From assembly GCA_027009865.1 (NCBI GenBank), contig JALVCR010000143.1, positions 1 through 11,157 of the forward strand: DNA of 11,157 nucleotides, read 5' to 3'. Positions 1 to 7,238 of the stretch are shown here, one piece after another (positions within the stretch are counted from its first letter, which is position 1; every line of letters starts with the position of its first letter). The notes beneath the pieces were generated by a model. The model was not told where the DNA came from. It was given only the letters and a program-made list of their open reading frames with translations, and searched no databases. Position numbers and translations under genes: made by a program. Source of the DNA: Campylobacterales bacterium (GTDB lineage: Bacteria > Campylobacterota > Campylobacteria > Campylobacterales > JAADDG01).

Positions 1-132
1 GTTTTAAAAGAGAAAGCAAAAGAGCTTGGCGGCGAAATTGAAATCGTAGAGTATATCAGATTTGAGCTTGGCGAAGGTTTGGAAAAGAAAGAGGACGATT
101 TTGCTTCGGAGGTTGCGGCGCAGCTAAAATAA
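1..132 (+). CDS. tsf: Elongation factor Ts, C-terminal end (5' truncated by window edge)
   Basis: The first 43 codons, read from base 1 to the TAA at 130-132, are the tail of EF-Ts, the guanine nucleotide exchange factor that recycles EF-Tu in the cytoplasm. The visible part ends in the family's characteristic terminus: RFELGEGLEKKEDDFA followed by a short alanine-rich end and a final Lys. The start and most of the protein lie outside the window, so domain content cannot be checked. A hairpin terminator follows 14 bases after the stop, so tsf probably ends its own transcript, presumably with rpsB upstream as in most bacteria (inferred, not visible). The identity is strong because the C-terminal FELGEG signature is very conserved. 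Confidence 0.93.
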   Translation, partial: VLKEKAKELGGEIEIVEYIRFELGEGLEKKEDDFASEVAAQLK

Positions 133-146
133 GCGCAGCTAAATAA
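118..146 (+). repeat. Near-tandem 15/14-bp duplication over the tsf stop codon
   Basis: GCGCAGCTAAAATAA (118-132) is followed at once by GCGCAGCTAAATAA (133-146), the same unit minus one A. The first copy holds the last codons and the stop of tsf. The second repeats the stop-like sequence just before the terminator. It looks like a small slippage duplication. A functional role is not supported. Confidence 0.6.
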
Positions 147-170
147 AAGAGGCGGATTTCTCCGCCTTTT
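147..170 (+). terminator. Rho-independent terminator after tsf
   Basis: AGGCGGA (150-156) pairs perfectly with TCCGCCT (161-167) around a TTTC loop. Outer G-T, A-T and A-T pairs extend the stem, and the T run continues to 170. This is the only GC-rich stem in the first 1.6 kb, and it sits between the tsf stop and the next start. The T tract is short, so some read-through into the ABC gene 13 bases downstream is plausible. Confidence 0.85.
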
Positions 171-182
171 AAAAGAGAAAAT

Positions 183-827
183 ATGACACTTTTAAGAGCA
201 GAAAATCTCTCTCACGCTTTTGATTATGAGCTTTTTAATGACATATCCATATCATTAAGAGAAAGAGAATCGGTAGCGATAGTTGGAAGAAGCGGAAGCG
301 GAAAATCTACTATCTTACATATTTTATCAACTCTTTTAAAGCCAAACGGCGGAGAAGTTTTTTATAAGGATAAAAATCTTTATAAATTAAAAGAGGATGA
401 GCTTCTATCCATTAGACGTTATGAGATGGGAATTATTTTTCAGTCCCACTATCTTTTCAAAGGTTTTACCTCTTTTGAAAACATTAAAATAGCATCTTTG
501 ATATCCAATAAACCTATCTACAAAAATCTTCTAAGAAGGCTTGGAATTTTCAATACTTTGAAAAAAAACGTGGGAGATCTATCGGGCGGACAGCAACAGA
601 GAATTTCAATAGCAAGAGTTTTAGTAAAAAGTCCAAAAATTATTTTTGCAGATGAGCCTACTGGAAATTTAGATAAACAAACTGCAGATGATGTAATGAG
701 CGTTTTATTTGAATATGTATATGAAAAAAACTCAGCTATGTTTCTTGTAACTCACGATGAAGAGCTTGCAAAAAGGTGCACGAGAGCTTATAGACTCAAA
801 GATAAAACTTTAACTCTTATTTTATAA
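183..827 (+). CDS. ABC transporter ATP-binding protein, LolD/MacB/FtsE type
   Basis: A 214-residue stand-alone ATPase subunit, expected to work at the cytoplasmic face of an inner-membrane ABC complex. All catalytic motifs are intact: Walker A GRSGSGKST (35-43), Q-loop Gln87 in IIFQSHYLF, signature LSGGQQQR (133-140), Walker B IIFADEP (153-159) with Glu158, D-loop and H-loop His191 in VTHD. The VGDLSGGQQQR and ADEPTGNLD wording is typical of the LolD, MacB and FtsE branch, which serves lipoprotein release, efflux or divisome permeases. No permease gene is adjacent, so the partner must be encoded elsewhere and the substrate is unknown. The start at 183 lies 13 bases after the tsf terminator and has only a weak AAGAGA ribosome site. 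Its stop overlaps fliR by one base. This tsf-ABC-fliR order is a known Campylobacterota arrangement. Confidence 0.9.
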   Translation: MTLLRAENLSHAFDYELFNDISISLRERESVAIVGRSGSGKSTILHILSTLLKPNGGEVFYKDKNLYKLKEDELLSIRRYEMGIIFQSHYLFKGFTSFENIKIASLISNKPIYKNLLRRLGIFNTLKKNVGDLSGGQQQRISIARVLVKSPKIIFADEPTGNLDKQTADDVMSVLFEYVYEKNSAMFLVTHDEELAKRCTRAYRLKDKTLTLIL

Positions 828-1591
828 TGGAGATAGTAAAGCTACTAAACGAACATAATGCCATACTCTTTTTGCTTTTGTTTTCCAGAATGAGCGCTCT
901 TTTGGCTTTTTTCCCTTTTTTCTCGCATATAAACATACCAATTTCTATAAAAAGTGCCCTGGCTTTCTATCTTAGTGTGATTTTTTTTCCAATGGTATCT
1001 TTGGGATATGTAAATATCGATATGGAAAGTTTGGTTTTGGCTGTTTTGAGCGAATTTGCTTTGGGGTTTATAGCAGGACTTGCTTTAAATATAGTTTTTG
1101 CCGCAGTAGCTTTGGCTGGAGAGCAGATATCTTTGGTTATGGGATTTTCGATGGCTACTATTTTGGATCCGCAAACCGGAGTTAACAGTCCTATTGTTTC
1201 CAATTTTTTAACTCTTTTGGCAGTTTTAACACTACTTGCTTTTGACGGACACCATTATATGCTCCTTTTTTTATCCAAAATTGTTTATCATATGAAGCTT
1301 GGAGTTTTTTATCCTCATACATTTATATTTAATTATTTTATAAAAGCCGTAAAAGAGATGTTTGCTTTCGGGTTTATTTTAGCTTTTCCCGTTGTCTCTT
1401 TATCACTTTTAGCTGATTTGGTATTTGGAATGCTTATGAAAACTATGCCCCAATTTAATCTTTTGGTTTTAGGATATCCTATAAAGATATTCTTTTCCGT
1501 TTTGGTTTTAGTTGCCGTTTTATATTCTATGATGATTCTTTTCAAAAAAGAATTCTTATCAGTTTTTAAGTTTCTTGCTCTTTTGATATAA
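827..1591 (+). CDS. fliR: Flagellar biosynthetic protein FliR (export gate subunit)
   Basis: FliR forms the inner-membrane export gate of the flagellar type III secretion system together with FliP and FliQ, and contacts FlhB. The 254 residues match the usual length of about 250-260 and are strongly hydrophobic throughout, with several membrane segments. Recognisable family stretches are an early Arg in a hydrophobic helix (FSRMSALLAFFPF, 19-31) followed by IP (37-38), then the central block with AGEQISLVMGFSMATILDP, and a downstream FDGHHYML. The start ATG (827-829) shares its A with the TAA stop of the ABC gene and has no Shine-Dalgarno sequence, so translation is probably coupled to the upstream gene. 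The rest of the flagellar apparatus is not in this window. No internal disruption is seen. Confidence 0.93.
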   Translation: MEIVKLLNEHNAILFLLLFSRMSALLAFFPFFSHINIPISIKSALAFYLSVIFFPMVSLGYVNIDMESLVLAVLSEFALGFIAGLALNIVFAAVALAGEQISLVMGFSMATILDPQTGVNSPIVSNFLTLLAVLTLLAFDGHHYMLLFLSKIVYHMKLGVFYPHTFIFNYFIKAVKEMFAFGFILAFPVVSLSLLADLVFGMLMKTMPQFNLLVLGYPIKIFFSVLVLVAVLYSMMILFKKEFLSVFKFLALLI

Positions 1592-1635
1592 GTTTTAAAA
1601 TTACATTTTTAAATTGTTTTATTATAAAGATTTTA

Positions 1636-1644
1636 TGCTATAAT
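1636..1644 (+). promoter_or_regulatory. Extended -10 promoter for the beta-helix/propeller operon
   Basis: TGCTATAAT is a perfect extended -10 element in the 100-base gap between fliR and the beta-helix gene. The expected start near 1650 gives a leader of about 40 bases. There is no convincing -35 box, only AT-rich sequence with T runs upstream, as expected for sigma-70 promoters of Campylobacterota. No GC-rich terminator for fliR is visible in this gap. Confidence 0.65.
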
Positions 1645-1691
1645 TTTTCAAGCATTTTTATGTTTTTGATAATAAAATAGAAGTAATTAAA

Positions 1692-3383
1692 ATGAAAGTA
1701 AATCAGATTTTATTTTTCCTGATTTTTATTACCTTTTTTGCTTATTCAAAAGAGTATAAAATAACTAAAGCTGATAATAATATTGTTATAAAAAATGAGC
1801 AAAACGAAATTATTTTTAAAGAAATTCCAGAAATAATTAATAATTTAAACTCAGGTGATAAGCTTCTTTTTGAAAGGGGAAAAGTTTTTAACTTCCCTAT
1901 TGTTTTAAATGGCAAAGATCATATAACTATAGGAAGTTATGGAGAAGGCAGAAAAGCTAAAATATCTTTAATTTTACCTATTCCTTTCGATGAGAATCAA
2001 TCTTTTGAGATTTTTTATTCTAAAGATAAAAATTTTGATAAAAATGATACAAGCTTTAAAAATTTAAGCAAAGATTTTCATAAGCATTTTTTGCTTTTAT
2101 CAAGCAAAATTAGAGGGGAAATATCTGATAATTTTGAAGAAGTTAAAGATTTTATAGATTATGTGATTAGAATAAAATTACCACTTAGAAAGTTTCAATT
2201 TTTTGATCCACACGCTCTTAGGGTCTGGCTTAATGGAAGAGAACTTTTAAAGCTTATGCTTTTTGAAGAGCTTAAATGTAAGGAGTGCAAAGATAGTATC
2301 AGATGGTATTTTGAAGATAAATATAATTATCTTTATTTATTTATAAGAGGAAGCTTTATTGATTTTAATGTTTTAAAGAAATATTTAAGAATAAATAATT
2401 CTAAAGTTGATGTTTTAAGTATAAGGGATTCCAAAAATATAACCATCTCTTCATTGGAAATTGAGGGCGGTAAATATGCTTTGGCTATAAGAGGCAGCAG
2501 TTTTGTAAATGTTTTTGATTCAAAGATTGGCAAAGGCTCTTTTGTTGGAGTAGAGATAACAAACTCTTTGGATTCAAATCTCTCTTCAGACTATAATGTT
2601 ATCGACTCTTGCATGATAGATTCTGGTTTTAGGTTTAGAAATTACAGGTTCCACTCTTCAAGAGGCTCTCAAGATGGAGTTTTTTTGGTAGGAGAAGCTT
2701 CTTATAATAAAATTTTAAACTCTGTTATAAAAGATTGGGGGCATTCTGGTATAAATCTTTTTGCTCAAAATGGGACTGTTTCAAATAATGAATTTATCTC
2801 AAATAGAGTAGATGGCGCAGATATCCCCTATATGCATGGGTTTACAATAGGGGGAGAAAAATGTGTATCAAATAAGTTTTTTTCCAATTTTTTTATGAAT
2901 TTGGGAGCGAGAAATCAGCTTGGAGGAGTTAAAAATTCGGTTTATAGAAATTATTTTGCCAATATTTTCAATTCTCAAATAAAAAAAGATCAAGGATACG
3001 GGTCTGGGCAGGGAATATGGCTTCAAACTTTTGCAAAAGAGAACTATATTACGGATAATATTTTTATAGGATGTGATGAAGCTGCCATATCTTTGGTTAG
3101 TTTTGGTAAAGATGGGGTAAAAGAGAAAAATACGATAAGTAGAAATTTTATTATAAATTGTGGCAAAAATATCTTCAATAAGCCCTATAAAAATTGTGTA
3201 ATAGAAATTTTTGATAAAAATGATGTCAATATAAAAAATAATAATTTTATAAAAAATAAGATTTTTGCAAGGGATTATGAGCCTATTATCTACTATCACG
3301 GCGAGGAACTAAGTGTGGATGAATTTAATTTAAAAATGGGGAGTTATGGGGATTTTATAGTCGGCAATAAATTAATTAAATAG
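1692..3383 (+). CDS. Secreted right-handed parallel beta-helix protein
   Basis: A 563-residue protein with an N-terminal signal peptide (MKVNQILFFLIFITFFAYS, cleavage near residue 19), so it is exported to the periplasm or beyond. The block LNSGDKLLFERGKVF, followed by ITIGSYGEGRKAKI, is the typical opening coil of beta-helix proteins of the polysaccharide lyase/epimerase and NosD-like kind. An inserted segment (roughly 95-225) contains ALRVWLNGREL, a Cys pair (CKEC) and YNYLYLFIRG. From about 240 the ladder resumes with repeated rungs rich in Asn and short beta strands (NITISSLEIEGG, YNKILNSVIKDWGHSGI, ENYITDNIFIGC, NTISRNFIINC). No catalytic residues can be assigned safely, so carbohydrate binding or cleavage is only an inference. 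The start has a weak AGAAG ribosome site (1679-1683). The gene is very AT-rich, especially at the 3' end, and is followed after 13 bases by the propeller gene, probably in one operon. Confidence 0.75.
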   Translation: MKVNQILFFLIFITFFAYSKEYKITKADNNIVIKNEQNEIIFKEIPEIINNLNSGDKLLFERGKVFNFPIVLNGKDHITIGSYGEGRKAKISLILPIPFDENQSFEIFYSKDKNFDKNDTSFKNLSKDFHKHFLLLSSKIRGEISDNFEEVKDFIDYVIRIKLPLRKFQFFDPHALRVWLNGRELLKLMLFEELKCKECKDSIRWYFEDKYNYLYLFIRGSFIDFNVLKKYLRINNSKVDVLSIRDSKNITISSLEIEGGKYALAIRGSSFVNVFDSKIGKGSFVGVEITNSLDSNLSSDYNVIDSCMIDSGFRFRNYRFHSSRGSQDGVFLVGEASYNKILNSVIKDWGHSGINLFAQNGTVSNNEFISNRVDGADIPYMHGFTIGGEKCVSNKFFSNFFMNLGARNQLGGVKNSVYRNYFANIFNSQIKKDQGYGSGQGIWLQTFAKENYITDNIFIGCDEAAISLVSFGKDGVKEKNTISRNFIINCGKNIFNKPYKNCVIEIFDKNDVNIKNNNFIKNKIFARDYEPIIYYHGEELSVDEFNLKMGSYGDFIVGNKLIK

Positions 3384-3396
3384 CGTGGGGAATGTC

Positions 3397-6300
3397 ATGA
3401 GAAAGTTTATCTATCTTCTCTTATTTGTCGGGGTTTTTCTTTTTGGTTCCATATCTTTAAAAAAAATTGGAGTTTATGGCGGAAATATAATCGATATGCA
3501 AAGAAGCGGGGATTTTTTATATCTTGCTTCCAAAAATGGTATAGGAGTTGTCTCTTTAAATGATCCTTTAAATTTAAGAGAAGTCTCTTTTCTATCTACA
3601 AAAAATGAGCCCTCTTCCATTTTTATCGACAGTTGGTATGGTAAGCTTTATGTAGGGTTTAAAAACGGTGATTTGAAAGTTTATTCTCTTTTAGATCCTC
3701 TCTCTTTAAAATTGATGAGCGAGTATGAACAAAACGGATGCCAAATAGAAGATATAAAAGAGAGTAACGGATATCTTTATCTTGTCTGTTCCAAAAAGGG
3801 ATTAGTAATTTTAGATGCTTCAAATAATTATCTTTTTGAGGTCGGTTCTTTAAAAATTGGGGGAGAGGCTAAAAAGATTCTTGTAAGAGGAAATATTGCG
3901 TTTTTGCTTTCAAATTTTGGAGTAAATGTAATAAATATCTCAAACCCTTCCAATCCATTTATAGAGAAGAAGTTTTTCATATCCCCTTCTCCTACTGATA
4001 TGGCTTTGAAGGATAAGTATCTCTTTATTACAAACGGCTCTCATGGTCTTTTGATAATGGATGTCTCAAATCCCAAGCTTTTAGATTGGGATAAACAGGA
4101 GAAATTTATTCCCACAAAAACATCTTTTTCTAAAATAGAGATTGTTGGAAATAGACTCTTTGTATTAGAAGGCGGGGCTATTAGAGCTATGAGTATTATA
4201 AATCCTCTAAATCCCCTCTCTTTATTTACCTATAAGACTCTCTCTAAAATAGAAAACTTCTCATTATCCAAAAATTTTATCTATCTTGGTGTGGACGGAG
4301 CCGGAATAGAGAGTGTGGATATATCTGATGTTAGAAAACCAAAATATAAGGCAAGATATCTTGGAGAGAATTTCTATGCAAATGCAATGGCCGTTAGAGG
4401 GAAATATGCTTATATAGCCGATAAATTTTTTGGGGTTCATATAGCCGATATCTCTTCTCCCAATGATATAAGATTTGTCTCTTTTATAGATACAAACGGA
4501 ACAGTTTCTGACATTTTTCTTAAGGGAAGATATGCCTTTATAAGTGTAAGAAATCAAAAAGCTTTTATAGTTGATATATTAAATCCAAACTCTTATAAAA
4601 TAGTATCTTCTATTGATTTAAAGTCTCCTCCAACAAAAAGCTATGTAGAGGATAATTTTTTGTATGTGGCAGAAGGGAAGGGAGGATTTGAGATTTTTGA
4701 TCTATCCAATATAGAAAATCCTGTTAAAGTAGGAGAGTTTTTTAGTGGAGGATATGCTTACAACCTTAGAGTAAAAAATGGATATATTTTTGTAGCTGAC
4801 GGGGATAAAGGCGTTAGCATAGTCGATGCATCCTATCCCCCTTTGCCGTTTTTGGAAAACAGAATATTTGTGGGAAAAAGGGTTTATGATTTAAGGATAG
4901 AAGACTCTTTCCTTTTTACAGCTTGTAATAAGTGTTTTAAAATTTTTGATATATCTGATATAAAAAATCCTATTTTGAAAGCTACATATAATGTAAACGG
5001 AGAGGTTAGAAGTTTTGATTTAAGAGATAACTACGCTCTTTTGGGAATTGACGGTGAAGGTATGCATATAGTAAGTATCAAAGATTTAACAAATATAAAA
5101 AGAGAGGGTTTTATAAAAACTTCTTTTGTAAAAGGAGTTAATTTTAATTATGATGAGGCTATTGGGGCTTTTGGAAGAGACGGTCTGGAGATTTATAAAA
5201 TTTATACTCATGTTTTAAAACCAAAAAATGTTTATGCTTTTGCTTTGGGAATGGATAGAGCATATGTTTTTTGGGATAAAGTTAAAGAGGGAGAAGGGTA
5301 TTACATAACAAGAGTAGAGGCAGACAGCGGTAAAAAAATGGTTGTTGCTATGCTTGATAAATATAGTGAAGATTTTGAAGATTTTGGATTGTCTCCTAAT
5401 ACCAGATACTATTATGAAGTTAGAGTTTCTACCGATTTTGGGCTCTCTTCACCGGTAGTTTCAAATATTATTTTAACTGAAGGCGGGAATCCTCCAGCTA
5501 GCGTTAGCGATTTAAAAGCTATTTTGAAAGATAAGTTTATTCTTTTGACATGGAGGGATAATTCCGATAATGAAAATGCATTTTATGTTACCAGACATTC
5601 AAAGGCTGAAACCAAAATAGTTGCGATTTTGCCGGCAAACAGCACCTCTTTTAGAGATGATAAAGTAAAACCGGGAGAGGAGTATTGGTATGAAGTTGAG
5701 GCGGTAAACGAGTTTGGAAAATCAAATCCAGTCTCTTCACAAAAAATAATAATAACCAAAATAGAGCCTCCGGCCGCTCCAAGCGATTTTAAAGCTACAG
5801 TAAACTCAGATAACAGCATTCTTTTAAACTGGAAGGATAATTCCGATAATGAGGCCGCTTTTGTGATAACAAGAAGAAATCCTGACGGTTCTTTTAAAAA
5901 GATAGCCACACTTCCGGCAAATACAACAAGTTATATTGATAAAAATGTAAGCAAAGGTATCTATCAGTATGATATTGCAGCTATGAATAGTGCTGGATTT
6001 TCCAAAAGAGTTTTATCAAACTCCGTTGAAATAGGGAAAGAAGAGAGCACTACTCCTAACGCTCCAAGCGATTTTGAAGCCAAAGTTTTGGATACAAACA
6101 GAGTGAAACTTACATGGAAGGATAATTCCGATAATGAGAACGGATTTTATATATCCAGACAAAATAAAGAGGGAGAGATTACCGTTATAGCTTTTGTCGA
6201 TAAAGATACTACCGAGTATATCGACAGTGATGTGAAAGCCGGAGAGAGTTATGTATATCAAATAGTTGCTGTAAATGATAACGGAATTTCTAAATGGGTA

Positions 6301-6603
6301 ACTTCAAATAAGGTAGAAATTAAAGGAGAAGGCGTTCCAAAAGCCCCTTCTCTTCTTACCGCAACTGTTAAAGGCGATAAGGTAAAGCTTACATGGCAGG
6401 ATAATTCCAATAATGAGATAGGATTTTATTTAGAGAGAAGAAAAAAAGGGGAAAATCCAGTAGTTATAGCTATTTTAGATCCCGATACCACCGAGTTTAC
6501 AGATGAGGGCTTAAAGAAGGGGGTATATATCTATTACATAAGCGCTTTTAACGACTTTGGGGTCTCTCAAAAAAGCAAATCAAATAAAGTCGAGATAAAA
6601 TAA
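3397..6603 (+). CDS. Large secreted protein: 14 LVIVD-type propeller repeats plus five fibronectin type III domains
   Basis: The ATG at 3397 gives 1068 residues starting with a clean signal peptide (MRKFIYLLLFVGVFLFGSIS) and a GGGGAA ribosome site at 3387-3392. A GTG at 3385 would add four residues and lacks a site. Residues about 20-606 contain 14 repeats of the LVIVD kind, each with a strand like GLLIMDVSNP or GVHIADISSP, at a mean spacing of 42 residues (first near 50, last near 596). This predicts two seven-bladed beta-propellers, or a single larger array. Five fibronectin type III domains follow (about 609-695, 699-787, 791-879, 887-976, 981-1068). The last four carry W+DNS[DN]NE and end in SN-type strands. 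There is no LPXTG, membrane anchor, autotransporter or T9SS-type tail. The protein therefore looks like a periplasmic or surface binding or scaffold protein, with no enzyme domain seen. It is probably co-transcribed with the beta-helix gene. Function unknown. Confidence 0.8.
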   Translation: MRKFIYLLLFVGVFLFGSISLKKIGVYGGNIIDMQRSGDFLYLASKNGIGVVSLNDPLNLREVSFLSTKNEPSSIFIDSWYGKLYVGFKNGDLKVYSLLDPLSLKLMSEYEQNGCQIEDIKESNGYLYLVCSKKGLVILDASNNYLFEVGSLKIGGEAKKILVRGNIAFLLSNFGVNVINISNPSNPFIEKKFFISPSPTDMALKDKYLFITNGSHGLLIMDVSNPKLLDWDKQEKFIPTKTSFSKIEIVGNRLFVLEGGAIRAMSIINPLNPLSLFTYKTLSKIENFSLSKNFIYLGVDGAGIESVDISDVRKPKYKARYLGENFYANAMAVRGKYAYIADKFFGVHIADISSPNDIRFVSFIDTNGTVSDIFLKGRYAFISVRNQKAFIVDILNPNSYKIVSSIDLKSPPTKSYVEDNFLYVAEGKGGFEIFDLSNIENPVKVGEFFSGGYAYNLRVKNGYIFVADGDKGVSIVDASYPPLPFLENRIFVGKRVYDLRIEDSFLFTACNKCFKIFDISDIKNPILKATYNVNGEVRSFDLRDNYALLGIDGEGMHIVSIKDLTNIKREGFIKTSFVKGVNFNYDEAIGAFGRDGLEIYKIYTHVLKPKNVYAFALGMDRAYVFWDKVKEGEGYYITRVEADSGKKMVVAMLDKYSEDFEDFGLSPNTRYYYEVRVSTDFGLSSPVVSNIILTEGGNPPASVSDLKAILKDKFILLTWRDNSDNENAFYVTRHSKAETKIVAILPANSTSFRDDKVKPGEEYWYEVEAVNEFGKSNPVSSQKIIITKIEPPAAPSDFKATVNSDNSILLNWKDNSDNEAAFVITRRNPDGSFKKIATLPANTTSYIDKNVSKGIYQYDIAAMNSAGFSKRVLSNSVEIGKEESTTPNAPSDFEAKVLDTNRVKLTWKDNSDNENGFYISRQNKEGEITVIAFVDKDTTEYIDSDVKAGESYVYQIVAVNDNGISKWVTSNKVEIKGEGVPKAPSLLTATVKGDKVKLTWQDNSNNEIGFYLERRKKGENPVVIAILDPDTTEFTDEGLKKGVYIYYISAFNDFGVSQKSKSNKVEIK
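5491..6600 (+). repeat. Four in-frame FN3 repeats with a shared DNA core
   Basis: Four successive units of about 280-290 bases (starts near 5491, 5767, 6055, 6337) encode FN3 domains 2-5 of the propeller protein. Each contains the same DNA core GGATAATTCCGATAATGA, at 5556-5573, 5835-5852, 6120-6137 and 6399-6416. The last copy has a single G-to-A change. The flanking codons have diverged much more. The first FN3 domain (from 5221) lacks this core and is the most divergent. Confidence 0.8.
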
Positions 6604-6605
6604 GA

Positions 6606-6611
6606 TATAAT
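6606..6611 (+). promoter_or_regulatory. Possible -10 box upstream of rsmG
   Basis: A perfect TATAAT lies two bases after the stop of the propeller gene and 28 bases before the rsmG start. It lacks the TG extension and a -35 box, so it is weaker evidence than the other promoters here. Transcription from it would start at about 6618-6620, inside the following hairpin's left arm. Confidence 0.4.
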
Positions 6612-6635
6612 AAGCCTTACTAAAATGTAAGGCTT
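6612..6635 (+). terminator. Perfect 9-bp hairpin between the propeller gene and rsmG
   Basis: AAGCCTTAC (6612-6620) pairs with GTAAGGCTT (6627-6635) around the loop TAAAAT. It begins eight bases after the propeller-gene stop and ends three bases before the rsmG ATG. It has no T run behind it (GTTATGGG follows), so it is a poor intrinsic terminator. The only purine-rich ribosome site of rsmG, AAGG (6629-6632), lies in the right arm, so on long transcripts the hairpin could hide it. Terminator, RNA-stability hairpin and translational switch are all possible. Confidence 0.55.
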
Positions 6636-6638
6636 GTT

Positions 6639-7238
6639 ATGGGATTTTGTTTAAAAAGAGAACTTAAGAGGGCTAAAATTTTAGTTGACGAGAGCTTTTT
6701 TGAGTGTTGCGATATTTTTACAAAGAGAGTTCTTTCCTATTCCAAAACTCATAATATAACCGCTTTGAAAACAAAAGAGGAGATAGAGAGGAATATTTTT
6801 GATTCCGTCTATCCGGTTAAATTCCTTCCTCCTTTAAAAAAAATTCTTGATATAGGAACCGGAGCCGGTTTTCCTGGGCTTATTTTATCTTTTGCCTTGA
6901 AAGAGAGCGAAATTTTTTTAAGCGAGCCGATTTTAAAAAGAAGCGCTTTTTTGTATCTGATAAAATCTGAATGCACTCTAAAAAACGTTAAAATTTTAAA
7001 TAAACGAGTCGAAGAGATAGAGCCTTTTAAAGCAGATTTGATAACTTCAAGAGCTGTAAGCAGCACAAAAACTCTTCTTTCTTTGGGAAGGAAGTTTTGC
7101 AAAAAGGATAGTTTGTTTCTTTTTTATAAGGGGGAGGGACTTAAAGAAGAGATTAAATTTTTAAAGGATTTTGATTATAGAATTTACGAAAGAGAAAAAA
7201 GAAAATATCTTTTAATGAAAGGCTGTTATGATATTTAA
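6639..7238 (+). CDS. rsmG: 16S rRNA (guanine527-N7)-methyltransferase RsmG
   Basis: RsmG (formerly GidB) uses S-adenosylmethionine to methylate N7 of G527 in 16S rRNA. Loss of it gives low-level streptomycin resistance in several bacteria. The 199 residues fit the family length. The N-terminal helix region carries the family pattern HNITAL (38-43) and the DS at 55-56. The SAM-binding glycine loop is LDIGTGAGFPG (70-80). The later ITSRAVSS and FYKGEG segments match the family's RA and KG motifs. The ATG at 6639 is the only start near the N terminus. It lies three bases after a hairpin that covers its AAGG ribosome site. The 3' end overlaps the next gene by 11 bases. The ending KYLLMKGCYDI is a normal C terminus. 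Confidence 0.92.
   Translation: MGFCLKRELKRAKILVDESFFECCDIFTKRVLSYSKTHNITALKTKEEIERNIFDSVYPVKFLPPLKKILDIGTGAGFPGLILSFALKESEIFLSEPILKRSAFLYLIKSECTLKNVKILNKRVEEIEPFKADLITSRAVSSTKTLLSLGRKFCKKDSLFLFYKGEGLKEEIKFLKDFDYRIYEREKRKYLLMKGCYDI

Noticed and set aside
561..568. Runs of eight A or T (561-568, about 981-988, 9970-9977, 10167-10174, 10303-10310) as phase-variable tracts
   Set aside because: They are only eight bases of A or T in a very AT-rich genome, mostly in housekeeping genes. Phase variation in Campylobacterota usually uses longer G/C tracts, and none are present.
1592..1635. TTTAAAA/TTTTAAA inverted repeat after fliR as a terminator
   Set aside because: The stem contains only A-T pairs and is expected by chance in such AT-rich sequence, so it would not be stable.
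2868..3299. 143-codon open frame on the minus strand opposite the beta-helix gene
   Set aside because: It is rich in Ile, Phe and Tyr from AT-rich codons in reverse, has no ribosome site or recognisable domain, and lies fully within a well-supported gene.
3385..3396. GTG start four codons upstream of the propeller-protein ATG
   Set aside because: It has no ribosome site, while GGGGAA is well placed for the ATG at 3397, where the signal peptide begins with MRK.
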